NCBI RefSeq assembly: GCF_043290135.1
Contig: NC_134707.1
Location: forward strand, 143,981,319 to 144,045,318
DNA from: Rhipicephalus microplus
Lineage: Eukaryota > Arthropoda > Arachnida > Ixodida > Ixodidae
Direction: 5' to 3'
Length of the DNA stretch: 64,000 nucleotides
Shown one piece after another: positions 15,831 to 29,325 of this stretch (positions within the stretch are counted from its first letter, which is position 1; each line of letters begins with the position of its first letter). A model generated the notes under the pieces. That model did no database searches and was not told the origin of the DNA. It was given only the letters and a program-made list of their open reading frames with translations. The position numbers were made by a program, and so were the translations under genes.

Positions 15831-15856
15831 AAACTCACTCCGCAACTAGAGACTCC
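15831..15856 (+). repeat. G unit 3
   Basis: A2 counterpart of the copy at 7,512 (offset 8,319). Confidence 0.88.
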
Positions 15857-16465
15857 ACAACTAGAAATTCCACAACTAGAAACTCCACAACTACAGACTC
15901 CGCAAATAGAAAACTCCGCAACTAGAAATTCCACAACTAGAAACTCCACAACTTGAAATTCCACAACTAGATACTCAAAAACTACTAATTCCACAACTAA
16001 AAACTCCACAACTAGAAACTCCGCAACTAGAAACTCCACAGCTAGAAACTCTACAACTTGAAACACCACAACTAGATACTCCACAGCTACAAATTCCACA
16101 ACTAGAAACTCCGCAACTAGAAATTCCGCAACTAGAAGCTCCGCAACTAGAAACTCCGCAGCAAGAAACTACACGACTTGAGACTTCGCAACTAGAAACT
16201 CGGCAACCAGAAACTCAACAACTAGAAACTCCACAACTAGAAACTCCACAGCCAGAAAGTCCAAAACTTCAAACCCAACAAATAGATACTCCACAACTAC
16301 AGACTCCACAACTAGAAACTCCACAACTAGAAACTCCACAACCAGAAACTCCGCAACTAGAAACTCCACAGCTAGAAAATCCACAACTAGAAACTCCAAA
16401 ACTAGAAACTCCACAACTACAGACTCCGCAACTACAAAACTCCGCAACTAGAAACTCCACAACTA

Positions 16466-16543
16466 GACGATTCGCAACTAATAACTCTACAACTTCAAAA
16501 TCCAAAACTATCAACTCCACAACTTGAAACGCCGCGACTAAAT
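16466..16543 (+). repeat. D box 3 (subtype I)
   Basis: Same AATAAC and CGACTAAATAC variants as the copy at 8,162; this is its A2 counterpart. Confidence 0.93.
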
Positions 16544-17228
16544 ACTCCACAACTACAAACTCCACAACTAGAAAACTCCGAAACTAGAAACCCTGCAACT
16601 AGAAACTCCACAGCTAGAAACTCTACAACTAGAAACTCCACAAGTAGACACTCCACAACCATAAACTCCACAACTAAAGACTCCACAACTAGAGACTCCA
16701 CAACTAAAAACTCCACAACTAGAAACTCCACAACTTGAAACTCCGCAACTAGAAACTCCGCAACTAGAAACTCCACGACTAGAAAACTCCGGAACTAGAA
16801 ACTCTGCAACTAGAAACTCCGCAACTAGAAACTCCACAACTTGAAACTCCACAACTATATACCCCACAACTACAAAATCCACAACTAGAAACTCCGCAAC
16901 TAGAAACTCCCTAACTAGAAGCTCCGCAACTAGAAACTCCACAGTTAAAAACTCCATGACTTTAGACTTCGCAACTAGAAACTCGACAACTAGATACTCA
17001 ACTACTAGAAACTCCACAAATAGAAACTCCACAACTAGAAACTGCGCAACTAGAAACTCCACAACTAGAAACTCCACAACGAGAAACTCCACAACTTGAA
17101 ACTCCGCAACTAAAAACTCCGCCACTAGAATCTCCACAACTAGAAAACTCCGCAACTAGAAACTCTGCAACTAGAAACTCCGCAACTAGAAACTCCACAA
17201 CTAGAAATTCCACAACTAGAGACTCAAC

Positions 17229-20020
17229 AACTAGAGACTCCTCAACTAAAAGCTCCACAACTAGAAACTACACAATACAGACTCCACAACAAGAAACTCC
17301 ACAACTACAGACTCCACAACTAGAGACTGCACAACTAGAGACTCCGCCACTAGAATCTCCACAGCTAGAAACTCCGAAACTAGAAACTCTACAACTAGAG
17401 ACTCCGCAACTAGAAACTCCACAACTTGAAACTCCACAACTAGAAACTCCACAACTAGAAATTCCACAACTAGAGACTCAACAACTAGAGACTCCTCAAC
17501 TAAAAGCTCCAAAACTAGAAACTCCGTAACTAGAAATTCCACAACTAGAAACTACACAACTACAGACTCCGCAACTAGAAAACTCCGCAACCAGAAACTC
17601 CACAACTAGAAACTCCACAACTTGAAAGCCCACAACTAGATACTCCACAACTACAAACTCCACAACTACAAACTCCACAACTAGAAACTCCACAACTAGA
17701 AACTCCACAACTTGAAGCTCCACAACTAGAAACTCCGCAACTAGAAACTCCACAACTAGAAAACTCCGCAACTAGAAACTCTGCAACAAGAAACTCCGCC
17801 ACTAGAAACTCCACAACTTGAAACACCACAACTGTATACTCCACAACTACGAATTCCACAACTAGAAACTCCACAACTAGAAACTCCACAACTTGGAACT
17901 CCGCGACTAGAAACTCCGCCACTAGAATCTCCACAACTAGAAAACTCCGCAACTAGAAACTCTGCATCTAGAAACTCCGCAACTATAAACTCCACAGCTA
18001 GAAACACCACAAATGAAAACTCCACAAGTACATACTCCAAGACTAGAAACTGCACAACTACGAACCCCACAACTACGAACCCCACAACTAGAAACTCCAC
18101 AACTAGAAACTCCACAACTTGAAACTCCGCAACTAGAAACTCCGCAACTAGAAACTCCACAACTAGAAAACTCCGAAACTAGAAACCCTGCAACTAGAAA
18201 CTCCACAGCTAGAAACTCCACAACTAGAAACTCCACAAGAAGACACTCCACAACTAGAAACTCCACAACTAGAGACTCCACAACTAGAGACTCCACAACT
18301 AAAATCTCCACAACAAGAAACTCCACAACTTGAGACTTCGCAACTAGAAACTCCACAACTAGAAACTCCGCAACTAGAAACTCCGCAACAAAAAACTCAG
18401 CAAATAGAAACTCCACAACTAGAAACTCCACAGCCAGAGACTCAACAGCTAGAGACTGCACAACTAGAGACTCCGCAACTTGAAACTCCACAGCTAGAAA
18501 CTCCACAACTAAGAAACTCCACAACCAGAGACTCCAAAACCAGAAACTGCACAACTAGAGACTCCGCAACTAGAAACTCCACAACTAGAAACTCCACAAC
18601 CAGAGACTCCAAAACCAGGGACTGCACAACTAGAGACTCCGCAACTAGAAACTCCACAGCTAGGAACTCCGCAACTAGAAACTCCACAACTAGAGACTCC
18701 GCAACTAGAAACTCGACAACTTAAAACTCTGCAACTAGAACATCCGCAACTATAAACTCAAGTAGAAACTCCCCAACTAGAAACTTCGCAACTAGAAACT
18801 CCACAACTCGAAAATCCACAACTAGAAACTTCACAACTAGAAACTCCCCATCAAGAAGCTCCACAATTAGAAACTCCACAACTAAAAACTCCACAACTAG
18901 AAACTCCGCAACTAGAAACTCCGCAACTAGAAACTCCACAGCTAGAAACTCCATGACTTGAGATTTCGCAACTAGAAACTCGGCAACTGGAAACTCAACT
19001 ACTAGAAACTCAACAACTAGAAACTCCACAGCTAGAAACTCCACAACTGGAAACTCCACAACTAGAGACTCCAAAACTAGAAACTGCACAACTACGAACC
19101 CCACAACAACGAACCCCAGAGCTAGAAGCTCCACAACTAGAAACTCCGCAACTAGAAGCTCCGCAACTAGAAACTCCACAGCTAGGAACTCCACGACTTG
19201 AGATTTCGCAACTAGAAACTCGGCAACTAGAAACTCAACTACTAGAAATTCAACAACTAGAAACTCCACAACTAGAACTCCACAACTTGAAACCCAACAA
19301 ATAGATACTCCACAACTACAGACTCCACAACTAGAAACTCCACAACCAAAAACTCCGCAACTAAAAACTTCGCAACTAGAAACTTCACAGCTAGAAACTC
19401 CACAACTTGAAACACCACAACTAGATACTCCACAACTACAAATTGCACAACTAGAAACTCTGCAACTAGAAACTCCGCAGCTAGAAACTCCCCAACTTGA
19501 GACTTCGCAGCTAGAAACTCGGCAACTAGAATCTCCACAACTAGAAACTCTGCGACTAGAAACTCCGCAGCTACAAACTCCGCAACCTAAAACTCAACAA
19601 CTGGAGACTGCACAACTAGAGACTCCGCAACTAGAGACTCCACAGCTAGAAACTCCGCAACTAGAAACTCCAAACTTGAAACTCCGCCACTAGAATTTCC
19701 ACAACTAGAAAACTTCGCAACTAGAAACTCTGCAACTAGAAACTCCGCAACTAGAAACTCCACAGCTAGAAACTCCACAACTAGAAACTCCACAACTAGA
19801 GACTCCACACCTTGAAACTCCACAACTACGAACCCCAAAACTACGAACCCCACTATTAGCAACTCCACAACTAGAAACTCCACAACTAGAAACTCCACAA
19901 CTTGAGACTTCGCAACTACAAACTCCACAACTAAAAACTCCACTACTAGAGTCTCCAAAACTAGAAACTCCACAACTAAAACTCCGCAACTTGAGACTTC
20001 GCAACTTGAAACTCGGCAAC
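17229..20020 (+). repeat. Higher-order repeat A3, internally deleted
   Basis: This third A copy follows A2 at offset 8,409, then 8,289 after loss of 120 bp (eight units) between 18.1 and 18.4 kb. Near 18,900 it jumps from the equivalent of A2 position ~10,611 to ~13,120, a loss of 2,509 bp. Near 20,020 it jumps from the equivalent of ~14,241 to ~16,027, a loss of about 1.79 kb. Sequence after 20,020 still matches A2 (offset 3,993) up to about 21.0 kb, so the boundary with family B is defined by the B1/B2 repeat and not by loss of similarity. Confidence 0.85.
18890..18912. other. Deletion junction inside A3 (about 2.5 kb lost)
   Basis: Left of this point the pattern matches A2 at offset 8,289 (for example the CATCAAGAAGCTCC variant at 18,849, present at 10,560). 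Right of it the pattern matches A2 at offset 5,780 (for example CTCCATGACTTGAG near 18,950, present near 13,170). The join lies inside standard units, so its exact base cannot be fixed. Confidence 0.85.
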
Positions 20021-20030
20021 TAGAAACTCC
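20008..20030. other. Deletion junction at the A3/B1 boundary
   Basis: Left of this point (ACTTGAAACTCGGCAAC) the sequence matches A2 near 14,230. Right of it (CTCCACAGCTAGAAACTCTA) it matches A2 near 16,030. The same downstream sequence starts again at about 30,199 after a different left flank (GACTCCGCCAC), marking the B1/B2 junction. Confidence 0.82.
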
Positions 20031-20458
20031 ACAGCTAGAAACTCTACAACTTGAAACACCACAACTAGATACTCCACAGCTACAAATTCCACAACTAGAA
20101 ACTCCGCAACTAGAAATTCCGCAACTAGAAGCTCCGCAACTAGAAACTCCGCAGCAAGAAACTACACGACTTGAGACTTCGCAACTAGAAACTCGGCAAC
20201 CAGAAACTCAACAACTAGAAACTCCAAGACTAGAAACTCCACAGCCAGAAAGTCCACAACTTCAAACCCAACAAATAGATACTCCACAACTACAGACTCC
20301 ACAACTAGAAACTCCACAACTAGAAACTCCACAATCAGAAACTCCGCAACTAGAAACTCCACAGCAAGAAAATCCACAACTAGAAACTCCAAAACTAGAA
20401 ACTCCACAACTACAGACTCCGCAACTACAAAACTCCGCAACTAGAAACTCCACAACTA

Positions 20459-20536
20459 GACGATTCGCAACTAATAACTCTACAACTTCAAAATCCAAAA
20501 CTATCAACTCCACAACTTGAAACGCCGCGACTAAAT
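20459..20536 (+). repeat. D box 4 (subtype I)
   Basis: Subtype I sequence lying 3,993 bp after the A2 copy, which reflects the deletions in A3. Confidence 0.93.
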
Positions 20537-21959
20537 ACTCCACAACTACAAACTCCACAACTAGAAAACTCCGAAACTAGAAACCCTGCAACTAGAAACT
20601 CCACAGCTAGAAACTCTACAACTAGAAACTCCACAAGTAGACACTCCACAACCATAAACTCCACAACTAAAGACTCCACAACTAGAGACTCCACAACTAA
20701 AAACTCCACAACTAGAAACTCCACAACTTGAAACTCCGCAACTAGAAACTCCGCAACTAGAAACTCCACGACTAGAAAACTCCGGAACTAGAAACTCCAC
20801 AACTTGAAACTCCACAACTATATACCCCACAACTACAAAATCCACAACTAGAAACTCCGCAACTAGAAACTCCCTAACTAGAAGCTCCGCAACTAGAAAC
20901 TCCACAGCTAGAAACTCCACGACTGTAGACTTCGCAACTAGAAACTCGACAACTAGAAACTCAACTACTAGAAACTCCACAACTAGAAACTCCACAACTA
21001 GAAACTCCACAACGAAAAACTCCACAACTTGAAACTCCGCAACTAGAAACTCCGCCACTAGAATCTCCACAACTAGAAAACTCCGCAACTAGAAACTCTG
21101 CATCTGGAAACTCCGCAACTAGAAACTCCACAACTAGAACCTCCACAACTAGAGACTCAACAACTAGAGACTCAACAACTAGAGACTCAACAACTAGAGA
21201 CTCCTCAACTAAAAGCTCCACAACTAGAAACTCCGTAACTAGAAACCCGAAAACTAGAAACTCCACAACTAGAAACTCCACACCTATAAATTCCACGACT
21301 TTAAACTCCACAACTAAAACTCCACAACCAGAAACTCCACAACTAGAAACTCTGCAACTAGAAACTCCGCAACTAGAGTCTCCACAGCTAGAAATTCCAC
21401 ATTTATAAACTCCACAACCAGAAACTCCACAACTATAGACTCCAAAACTAGAGACTGCACAATTAGAGACTCCGCAACTAGATACTCCAAAACTAGGAAC
21501 TCTGCAACTAGAAACTCCACAACTACAAACTCGAAAACTAAAAACTAAAAATAGAAACTCCACGACTAGAAACTCCACAAGTAGACACTCCACAACTAGA
21601 AACTCCACAACTAGAGACTCCACAACTAAAAACTCCACAACTAGAAACTCCGCAACTAGAAACTCCGCAACTAGAAACTCCACAGCTAGAAACTCTACAA
21701 CTTGAGACTTCGCAACTAAAGAATTCGGCAACTATAAACTCAACAACTAGAAACTCCACAACTAGAAACACCGCAACTAAAACTCTGCAACCAGAAATTC
21801 CACAGCTAGAAAATCCACAACTAGAAACTCTGCAACTAGAAACTCCGCAAATAGAAACTCCACAGCTAGAAAATCCACAACTAGAAACTCCACAACTAGA
21901 AACCCCACAACTACTTACTCCACAACTAGAAACTCCACAACCAGAAACTCCGCAACTAG

Positions 21960-21985
21960 AAACTCACTCCGCAACTAGAGACTCC
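21960..21985 (+). repeat. G unit 4
   Basis: B1, first copy. Confidence 0.88.
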
Positions 21986-24900
21986 ACAACTAGAAATTCC
22001 ACAACTAGAAACTCCACAACTACAGACTCCCCAACTAGAAAACTCCGCAACTAGAAACTCCACAACTAGAAACTCCACAACTTGAAAGTCCACAACTAGA
22101 TACTCCACAACTACAAACTCCACAACTAGAAACTCCACAACGAGAAACTCCACAACTTGAAGCTCCACAACTAGAAACTCCACAACTACAAACTCTACAA
22201 CTAGAAACTCCACAACTAGAAGCTCCACAACTTGAAGCTCCACAACTAGAAACTCCGCAACTAGAAACTCCACAACTAGAAAACTCCGCAACTAGAAACT
22301 CTGCAACTAGAAACTCCCCCACTAGAAACTCCACAACTTGAAACACCACAACTATATACTCCACAACTACAAATTCCACAACTAGAAACTCCGCATCTAC
22401 AAACTCCGCAACTAGAAGCTCCGCAACTGGAAACTCCACAGCTAAAAACTCCACGACTTGAGACTTCGCAACTAGAAACTCGGCAACTAGAAACTCAACT
22501 ACTAGAAACTCCACAACTAGAAACTCCACAACTTGAAACCAACAAATAGATACTCCACAACTGCAGACTCCACAACTAGAAACTCCACAACTAGAAACTC
22601 CACAACTAGAAACTTCACAACGAGAAACTCCGCAACTAAAAACTCCGCAACTAGAAACTCCACAGCAAGACAATCCACAACTAGAGACTCCACAACGAGA
22701 AACTCCACAACTTGAAACTCCGCAACTAGAAACTTCACAACTACGAACCCCACAACTACGAACCCCGCCACTAGAAGCTCCACAACTTGAAACTCCACAA
22801 CTAGAAACTCCACAATTTGAGACTTCGCAACTAGAAACTCCACAACTAAAAACTCCACAACTAGAAACTCCGCAACTAGAAACTCCGCAACTAGAAACTC
22901 CACAGCTAGAAACTCTACAACTTGAGACTTCGCAACTAAAGAACTCGGCAACTAGAAACTCAACAACTAGAAACTCCACAACTAGAAACACCGCAACTAA
23001 AAACTGTGCAACCAGAAATTCCACAGCTAGAAAATCCACAACTAGAAACTCTGCAACTAGAAACTCCACAAATAGAAACTCCACAGCTAGAAAATCCACA
23101 ACTAGAAACTCCACAACTAGAAAACCCACAACTATTGACTCCGCAACTAGAAACTCCACAACTTGAAGCTCCACAACTAGAAACTCCGCAACTAGAAACT
23201 CCACAACTAGAAAACTCCGGAACTAGAAACTCTGCAACTAGAAACTCCGCAACTAGAAACTCCACAACTTGAAACACCACAACTATATACCCCACAACTA
23301 CAAAATCCACAACTAGAAACTCCGCAACTAGAAACTCCCTAACTAGAAGCTCCGCAACTAGAAACTCCAGAGCTAGAAACTCCACGACTTTAGACTTCGC
23401 AACTAGAAACTCGACAACTAGAAACTCAACTACTAGAAACTCCACAACTAGAAACTCCACAACTAGAAACTCTGCAACTAGAAACTCCACAACTAGAAAC
23501 TCCACAACGAGAAACTCCACAACTTGAAACTCCGCAACTAGAAACTCCGCCACTAGAATCTCCAACTAGAAAACTCCGCAACTAGAAACTCTGCAACTAG
23601 AAACTCCGCAACTAGAAACTCCACAACTAGAACTTCCACAACTAGAGACTCAACAACTAGAGACTCAACAACTAGAGACTCCTCAACTAAAAGCTCCACA
23701 ACTAGAAATTCCACTACTAGAAACTCCGTAACTAGAAACCCGAAAACCAGAAACTCCACAACTAGAAACTCCACACCTATAAATTCCACAACTTGGAACT
23801 CCACAACCAGAAACTCCACAACTTGAAACTCCGCAACTAGAAACTCCGCAACTAGAAACTCCACAACTAGAAAACTCCGCAACTAGAAACCCTGCAACTA
23901 GAAACTCCACAGCTAGAAACTCCACAACTTCAAACTCCGCAACTAGAAACTCCACAACTACAGACTCCACAACTACAGACTGCACAACTAGAGACTCCGC
24001 CACTAGAATCTCCACATCTAGAAACTCCGCAACTAGAAACTCTACAACTAGAGACTCCGCAACTAGAAACTCCACAACTTGAAACTCTGCAACTAGACAC
24101 TCCACAACCAGAAATTCCACAACTAGAGACTCAACAATAAGAGACTCCTCAACTAAAAGCTCCACAACTAGATACTCCGTAACTAGAAATTCCACAACTA
24201 GAAACTCCACAACTACAGACTCCGCAACTAGAAAACTCCGCAACTAGAAACTCCACAACTAGAAACTCCACAACTTGAAAGCCCACAACTAGATACTCCA
24301 CAACTACAAACTCCACAACTAGAAACTCCACAACTAGAAACTCCACAACTTGAAGCTCCACAACTAGAAACTCCGCAACTATAAACTCCAAAATTAGAAA
24401 ACTCCGCAACTAGAAACTCTGCAACTAGAAACTCCCCCACTAGAAACTCCACAACTTGAAACACCACAACTATATACTCCACAACTACAAATTCCACAAC
24501 TAGAAACTCCGCAACTAGAAACTCCGCAGCTAGAAGCTCCGCAACTGGAAACTCCACAGCTAAATACTCCGCAACTAGAAACTCCACAGCTAGACAATCC
24601 ACAACTAGAGACTCCACAACGAGAAACTCCACAACTTGAAACTCCGCAACAAGAAACTCCACAACTACGAACCCCACAACTACGAACCCCGCAACTAGAA
24701 GCTCCACAACTTGAAACTCCACAACTAGAAACTCCACAATTTGAGACTTCGCAACTAGAAACTCCACAACTAAAAACTCCACAACTAGAAACTCCGCAAC
24801 TAGAAACTCCGCAACTAGAAACTCCACAGCTAGAAACTCTACAACTTGAGACTTCGCAACTAAAGAACTCGGCAACTAGAAACTCAGCAACTAGAAACTC

Positions 24901-25675
24901 CACAACTAGAAACACCGCAACTAAAAACTCTGCAACCAGAAATTCCACAGCTAGAAAATCCACAACTAGAAACTCCACAACTAGAAACCCCACAACTACT
25001 GACTCCGCAACTAGAAACTCCACAGCTAGAAAACTCCGCAACTAGAAACTCCACAACTTGAAACGCCACAACTATATACCCCACAACTACAAAATCCACA
25101 ACTAGAAACTCCGCAACTAGAAACTCCCTAACTAGAAGCTCCGCAACTAGAAACTCCACAGCTAGAAACTCCACGACTTTAGACTTCGCAACTAGAAACT
25201 CGACAACTAGAAACTCAACTACTAGAAACTCCACAACTAGAAACTCCACAACCAGAAACTTCACAACCAGAAACTTCACAACGAGAAACTCCGCAACTAG
25301 AAACTCCACAACTACGAACCCCACAACTACGAACCCCACAACTAGAAGCTCCACAACTAGAAACTCCACAACTAGAAACGCCACAACTTGAGACTTCACA
25401 ACGAGAAACTCCGCAACTAGAAACTCCACAACTACGAACCCCACAACTAGAAGCTCCACAACTAGAAACTCCACAACTAGAAACTCCACAACTTGAGACT
25501 TCGCAACTAGAAACTCCGCAACTAGAAACCCCACAACTAGAAACTCTGCAACTAGAAACTCCGCAAATAGAAACTCCACAGCTAGAAAATCCACAACTAA
25601 AAACTCCACAACTAGAAACCCCACAACTACTTACTCCGCAACTAGAAACTCCACAACCAGAAACTCCGCAACTAG

Positions 25676-25701
25676 AAACTCACTCCGCAACTAGAGACTC
25701 C
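25676..25701 (+). repeat. G unit 5
   Basis: B1, second copy. Confidence 0.88.
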
Positions 25702-26295
25702 ACAACTAGAAATTCCACAACTAGAAACTCCACAACTACAAACTCCACAACTAGAAACTCCACAACGAGAAACTCTACAACTTGAAGCTCCACAACTAGA
25801 AACTCCGCAACTAGAAACTCCACAACTAGAAAACTCCAGAACTAGAAACTCTGCAACTAGAAACTCCGCAACTAGAAACTCCACAACTTGAAACACCACA
25901 ACTATATACTCCACAACTACAAAATCCACAACTAGAAACTCCGCAACTAGAAACTCCGCAACTAGAAGCTCCGCAACTAGAAACTCCGCAGCTAGAAACT
26001 CCACGACTTGAGACTTCGCAACTAGAAACTCGGCAACCAGAAACTCAACAACTAGAAACTCCACAACTAGAAACTCCACAGCCAGAAACTCCACAGCTTC
26101 AAACCCAACAAATAGATACTCCAAAACTACAAACTCCACAACTAGTAACTCCACAACTAGAAACTCCACAACCAGAAACTCCGCAACCAGAAACTCCACA
26201 GCTAGAAAATCCACAACTAGAAACTCCAAAACTAAAAACTCCACAACTACAGACTCAGCAACTAGAAAACTCCGCAACTAGAAACTCCACAACTA

Positions 26296-26373
26296 GACGA
26301 TTCGCAACTATTAACTCTACAACTTCAAAATCCAAAACTATCAACTCCACAACTTGAAACGCCGCTACTAGAT
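26296..26373 (+). repeat. D box 5 (subtype II)
   Basis: Second unit AACTATTAACTCTAC; the end reads GCTACTAGATCTGCC. First of a II/III pair spaced 1,631 bp apart. Confidence 0.93.
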
Positions 26374-26886
26374 CTGCCACAACTAAAAACTTCACAACTA
26401 GAAACTCCACAACTGGAAACTCCACAACTTGGAACTCCGCACTAGAAACTCCGCCACTGGAATCTCCACAACTAGAAAACTCCGCAACTAGAAACTCTGC
26501 ATCTAGAAACTCCGCAACTAGAAACTCCACAGCTAGAAACACCACAAATGGAAACTTCACAAGTAGAGACTCCACAACTAGAAACTGCACAATCTACGAA
26601 CCCCACAACTACGAACCCCACAACTAGAAACTCCACAACTAGAAACTCCACAACTAGAAACTCCACAACTTGAGACTTCCCAACTAGAAACTCCACAACT
26701 AGAAACTCCACAACTAGAGACTCCACAACTAGAAACTCCACAACTAGAAACTCCACAACTAGAAACTCCACAACTACAAACTCCACAGCCAGAGACTCCA
26801 CAACTAGAGACTGCATAACTAGAGACTCCGCAACTTGGAACTCCACAGCTAGAAACTCCGCAACTAGAAACTCCACAACTAGAAAC

Positions 26887-26914
26887 TTTACAACTCCATA
26901 ACTAGACACTTCGC
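26887..26914 (+). repeat. F junction 1 (7-bp deletion)
   Basis: TTTACAACTCCATAAC followed by TAGACACTTCGC. Compared with the precursor, 7 bp (AGAAACT) are missing between two ACT copies, which leaves an 8-bp remnant unit and shifts the 15-bp register. Confidence 0.88.
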
Positions 26915-27926
26915 AACTAGAAACTCCACAACTAGAAACTCCACAACCAGAGACTCTAAAACCAGAGACTGCACAACTAGAGACTCCGCAACTAGAAACT
27001 CCACAGCTAGAAACTCCGAAACTAGAAACCCTGCAACTAGAAACTCCACAGCTAGAAACTCCACAACTAGAAACTCCACAAGTAGACACTCCACAAATAG
27101 AAACTCCACAACTAGAGACTCCACAACAAGAGACTCCACAACTAAAAACTCCACAACTAGAAACTCCACAACTAGAAACTCCACAACTTGAAACTCCGCA
27201 GCTAGAAACTCCGCAACTAGAAACTCCACAACTAGAAAACTCCGCAACGAGAAACCCTGCAACTAGAAACTCCACAGCTAGAAACTCCACAACTTGAAAC
27301 ACCACAACTATATACTCCACAACTACAAATTCCACAACTAGAAACTCTGCAACTAGAAACTCCGCAACTAGAAGCTCCGCAACTGGAAACTCCACAGCTA
27401 AAAACTCCACGACTTGAGACTTCGCAACTAGAAACTCGGCAACTAGAAACTCAACTACTAGAAACTCCACAATTAGAAACTCCACAACTTGAAACCCAAC
27501 AAATAGATACTCCACAACTACAGACTCCACAACTAGAAACTCCACAACTAGAAACTCCACAACTAGAAACTTCACAACGAGAAACTCCGCAACTAAAAAC
27601 TCCGCAACTAGAAACTCCACAGCTAGACAATCCACAACTAGAGACTCCACAACGAGAAACTCTACAACTTGAAACTCCGCAACTAGAAACTCCACAACTA
27701 CGAACACCACAACTACGAACCCCGCAACTAGAAGCTCCACAACTTGAAACTCCACAACTAGAAACTCCACAACTTGAGACTTCGCAACTAGAAACTCCAC
27801 AACTAAAAACTCCACAACTAGAAACTCCGCAACTAGAAACTCCGCAACTAGAAACTCCACAGCTAGAAACTCTACAACTCGAGACTTCGCAACTAAAGAA
27901 CTCGGCAACTAGAAACTCAACAACTA

Positions 27927-28004
27927 GACGATTCGCAACTATTACCTCTACAACTTCAAAATCCAAAACTATCAACTCCACAACTTGAAACGCCGCTACT
28001 AGAT
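27927..28004 (+). repeat. D box 6 (subtype III)
   Basis: Second unit AACTATTACCTCTAC; the end reads GCTACTAGATCCGCC. Second of a II/III pair. Confidence 0.93.
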
Positions 28005-29297
28005 CCGCCACAACTAAAAACTTCACAACTAGAAACTCCACAACTAGAAACTCCACAACGAGAAACTCCACAACTTGAAACTCCGCCACTAGAAACTCCG
28101 CCACTAGAATCTCCAACTAGAAAACTCCGCAACTAGAAACTCTGCAACTAGAAACTCCGCAACTAGAAACTCCACAACTAGAACTTCCACAACTTGAGAC
28201 TCAACAACTAGAGACTCAACAACTAGAGACTCCTCAACTAAAGGCTCCACAACTAGAAACTCCACTACTAGAAACTCCGTAACTAGAAACCCGAAAACCA
28301 GAAACTCCACAACTAGAAACTCCACACCTGTAAATTCCACAACTTGAAACTCCACAACCAGAAACTCCGCAACTAGAAACTCCACAACTAGAAAACTCCG
28401 CAACTAGAAACCCTGCAACTAGAAACTCCACAGCTAGAAACTCCACAACTTCAAACTCCGCAACTAGAAACTCCACAACTACAGACTCCACAACTACAGA
28501 CTGCACAACTAGAGACCCCGCCACTAGAATCTCCACAGCTAGAAACTCTGCAACTAGAAACTCTACAACAAGAGACTCCGCAACTAGAAACTCCACAACT
28601 TGAAACTCTGCAACTAGACACTCCACAACCAGAAATTCCACAACTAGAGACTCAACAACTAGAGACTCCTCAACTAAAAGCTCCACAACTAGAAACTCCG
28701 TAACTAGAAATTCCACAACTAGAAACTCCACAACTACAGACTCCGCAACTAGAAAACTCCGCAACTAGAAACTCACAACTAGAAACTCCACAACTTGAAA
28801 GCCCACAACTAGATACTACACAACTACAAACTCCACAACTAGAAACTCGACAACTTGAAGCTCCACAACTAGAAACTCCGCAACTAGAAACTCCAAAATT
28901 AGAAAACTCCGCAACTAGAAACTCTGCAACTAGAAACTCCGCCACTAGAAACTCCACAACCTGAAACACCACAACTATATACTCCACAACTACAAATTCC
29001 ACAACTAGAAACTCCGCAACTAGAAGCTCTGCAACTAAAAACTCCACAGCTAAAAACTCCACGACTTGAGACTTCGCAACTAGAAACTCCGCAACTAGAA
29101 ACTCCACAGCCAGAAAATCCACAACTAGAAACTCCGCAACAAGAAACTCCGCGAATAGAAACTCCACAACTAGAAACTCCACAACTAGAAACTCCACAGC
29201 CAGAGACTCCACAACTAGAGACTGCACAACTAGAGACTCCGCAACTTGAAACTCCACAGCTAGAAACTCCGCAACTAGAAACTCCACAACTACAAAC

Positions 29298-29325
29298 TTT
29301 ACAACTCCATAACTAGACACTTCGC
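29298..29325 (+). repeat. F junction 2
   Basis: Same deletion, 2,411 bp after the first copy in B1; the preceding unit has CTACAAAC. Confidence 0.88.

Larger units (their letters stand above)
8820..17228 (+). repeat. Higher-order repeat A2 (8,409 bp)
   Basis: This is the second copy of family A. The offset to A1 is 8,819 up to about 12.2 kb. It then changes to 8,843 and 8,936 through insertions, drops to 8,319 after about 14.3 kb (loss of 617 bp, including the counterpart of the A1 D box at 5,821), and ends at 8,409. The region 12.5-13.3 kb is locally rearranged and has lost the G unit found at 4,015 in A1. One D box (16,466) and one F precursor (14,776) remain. Confidence 0.88.
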
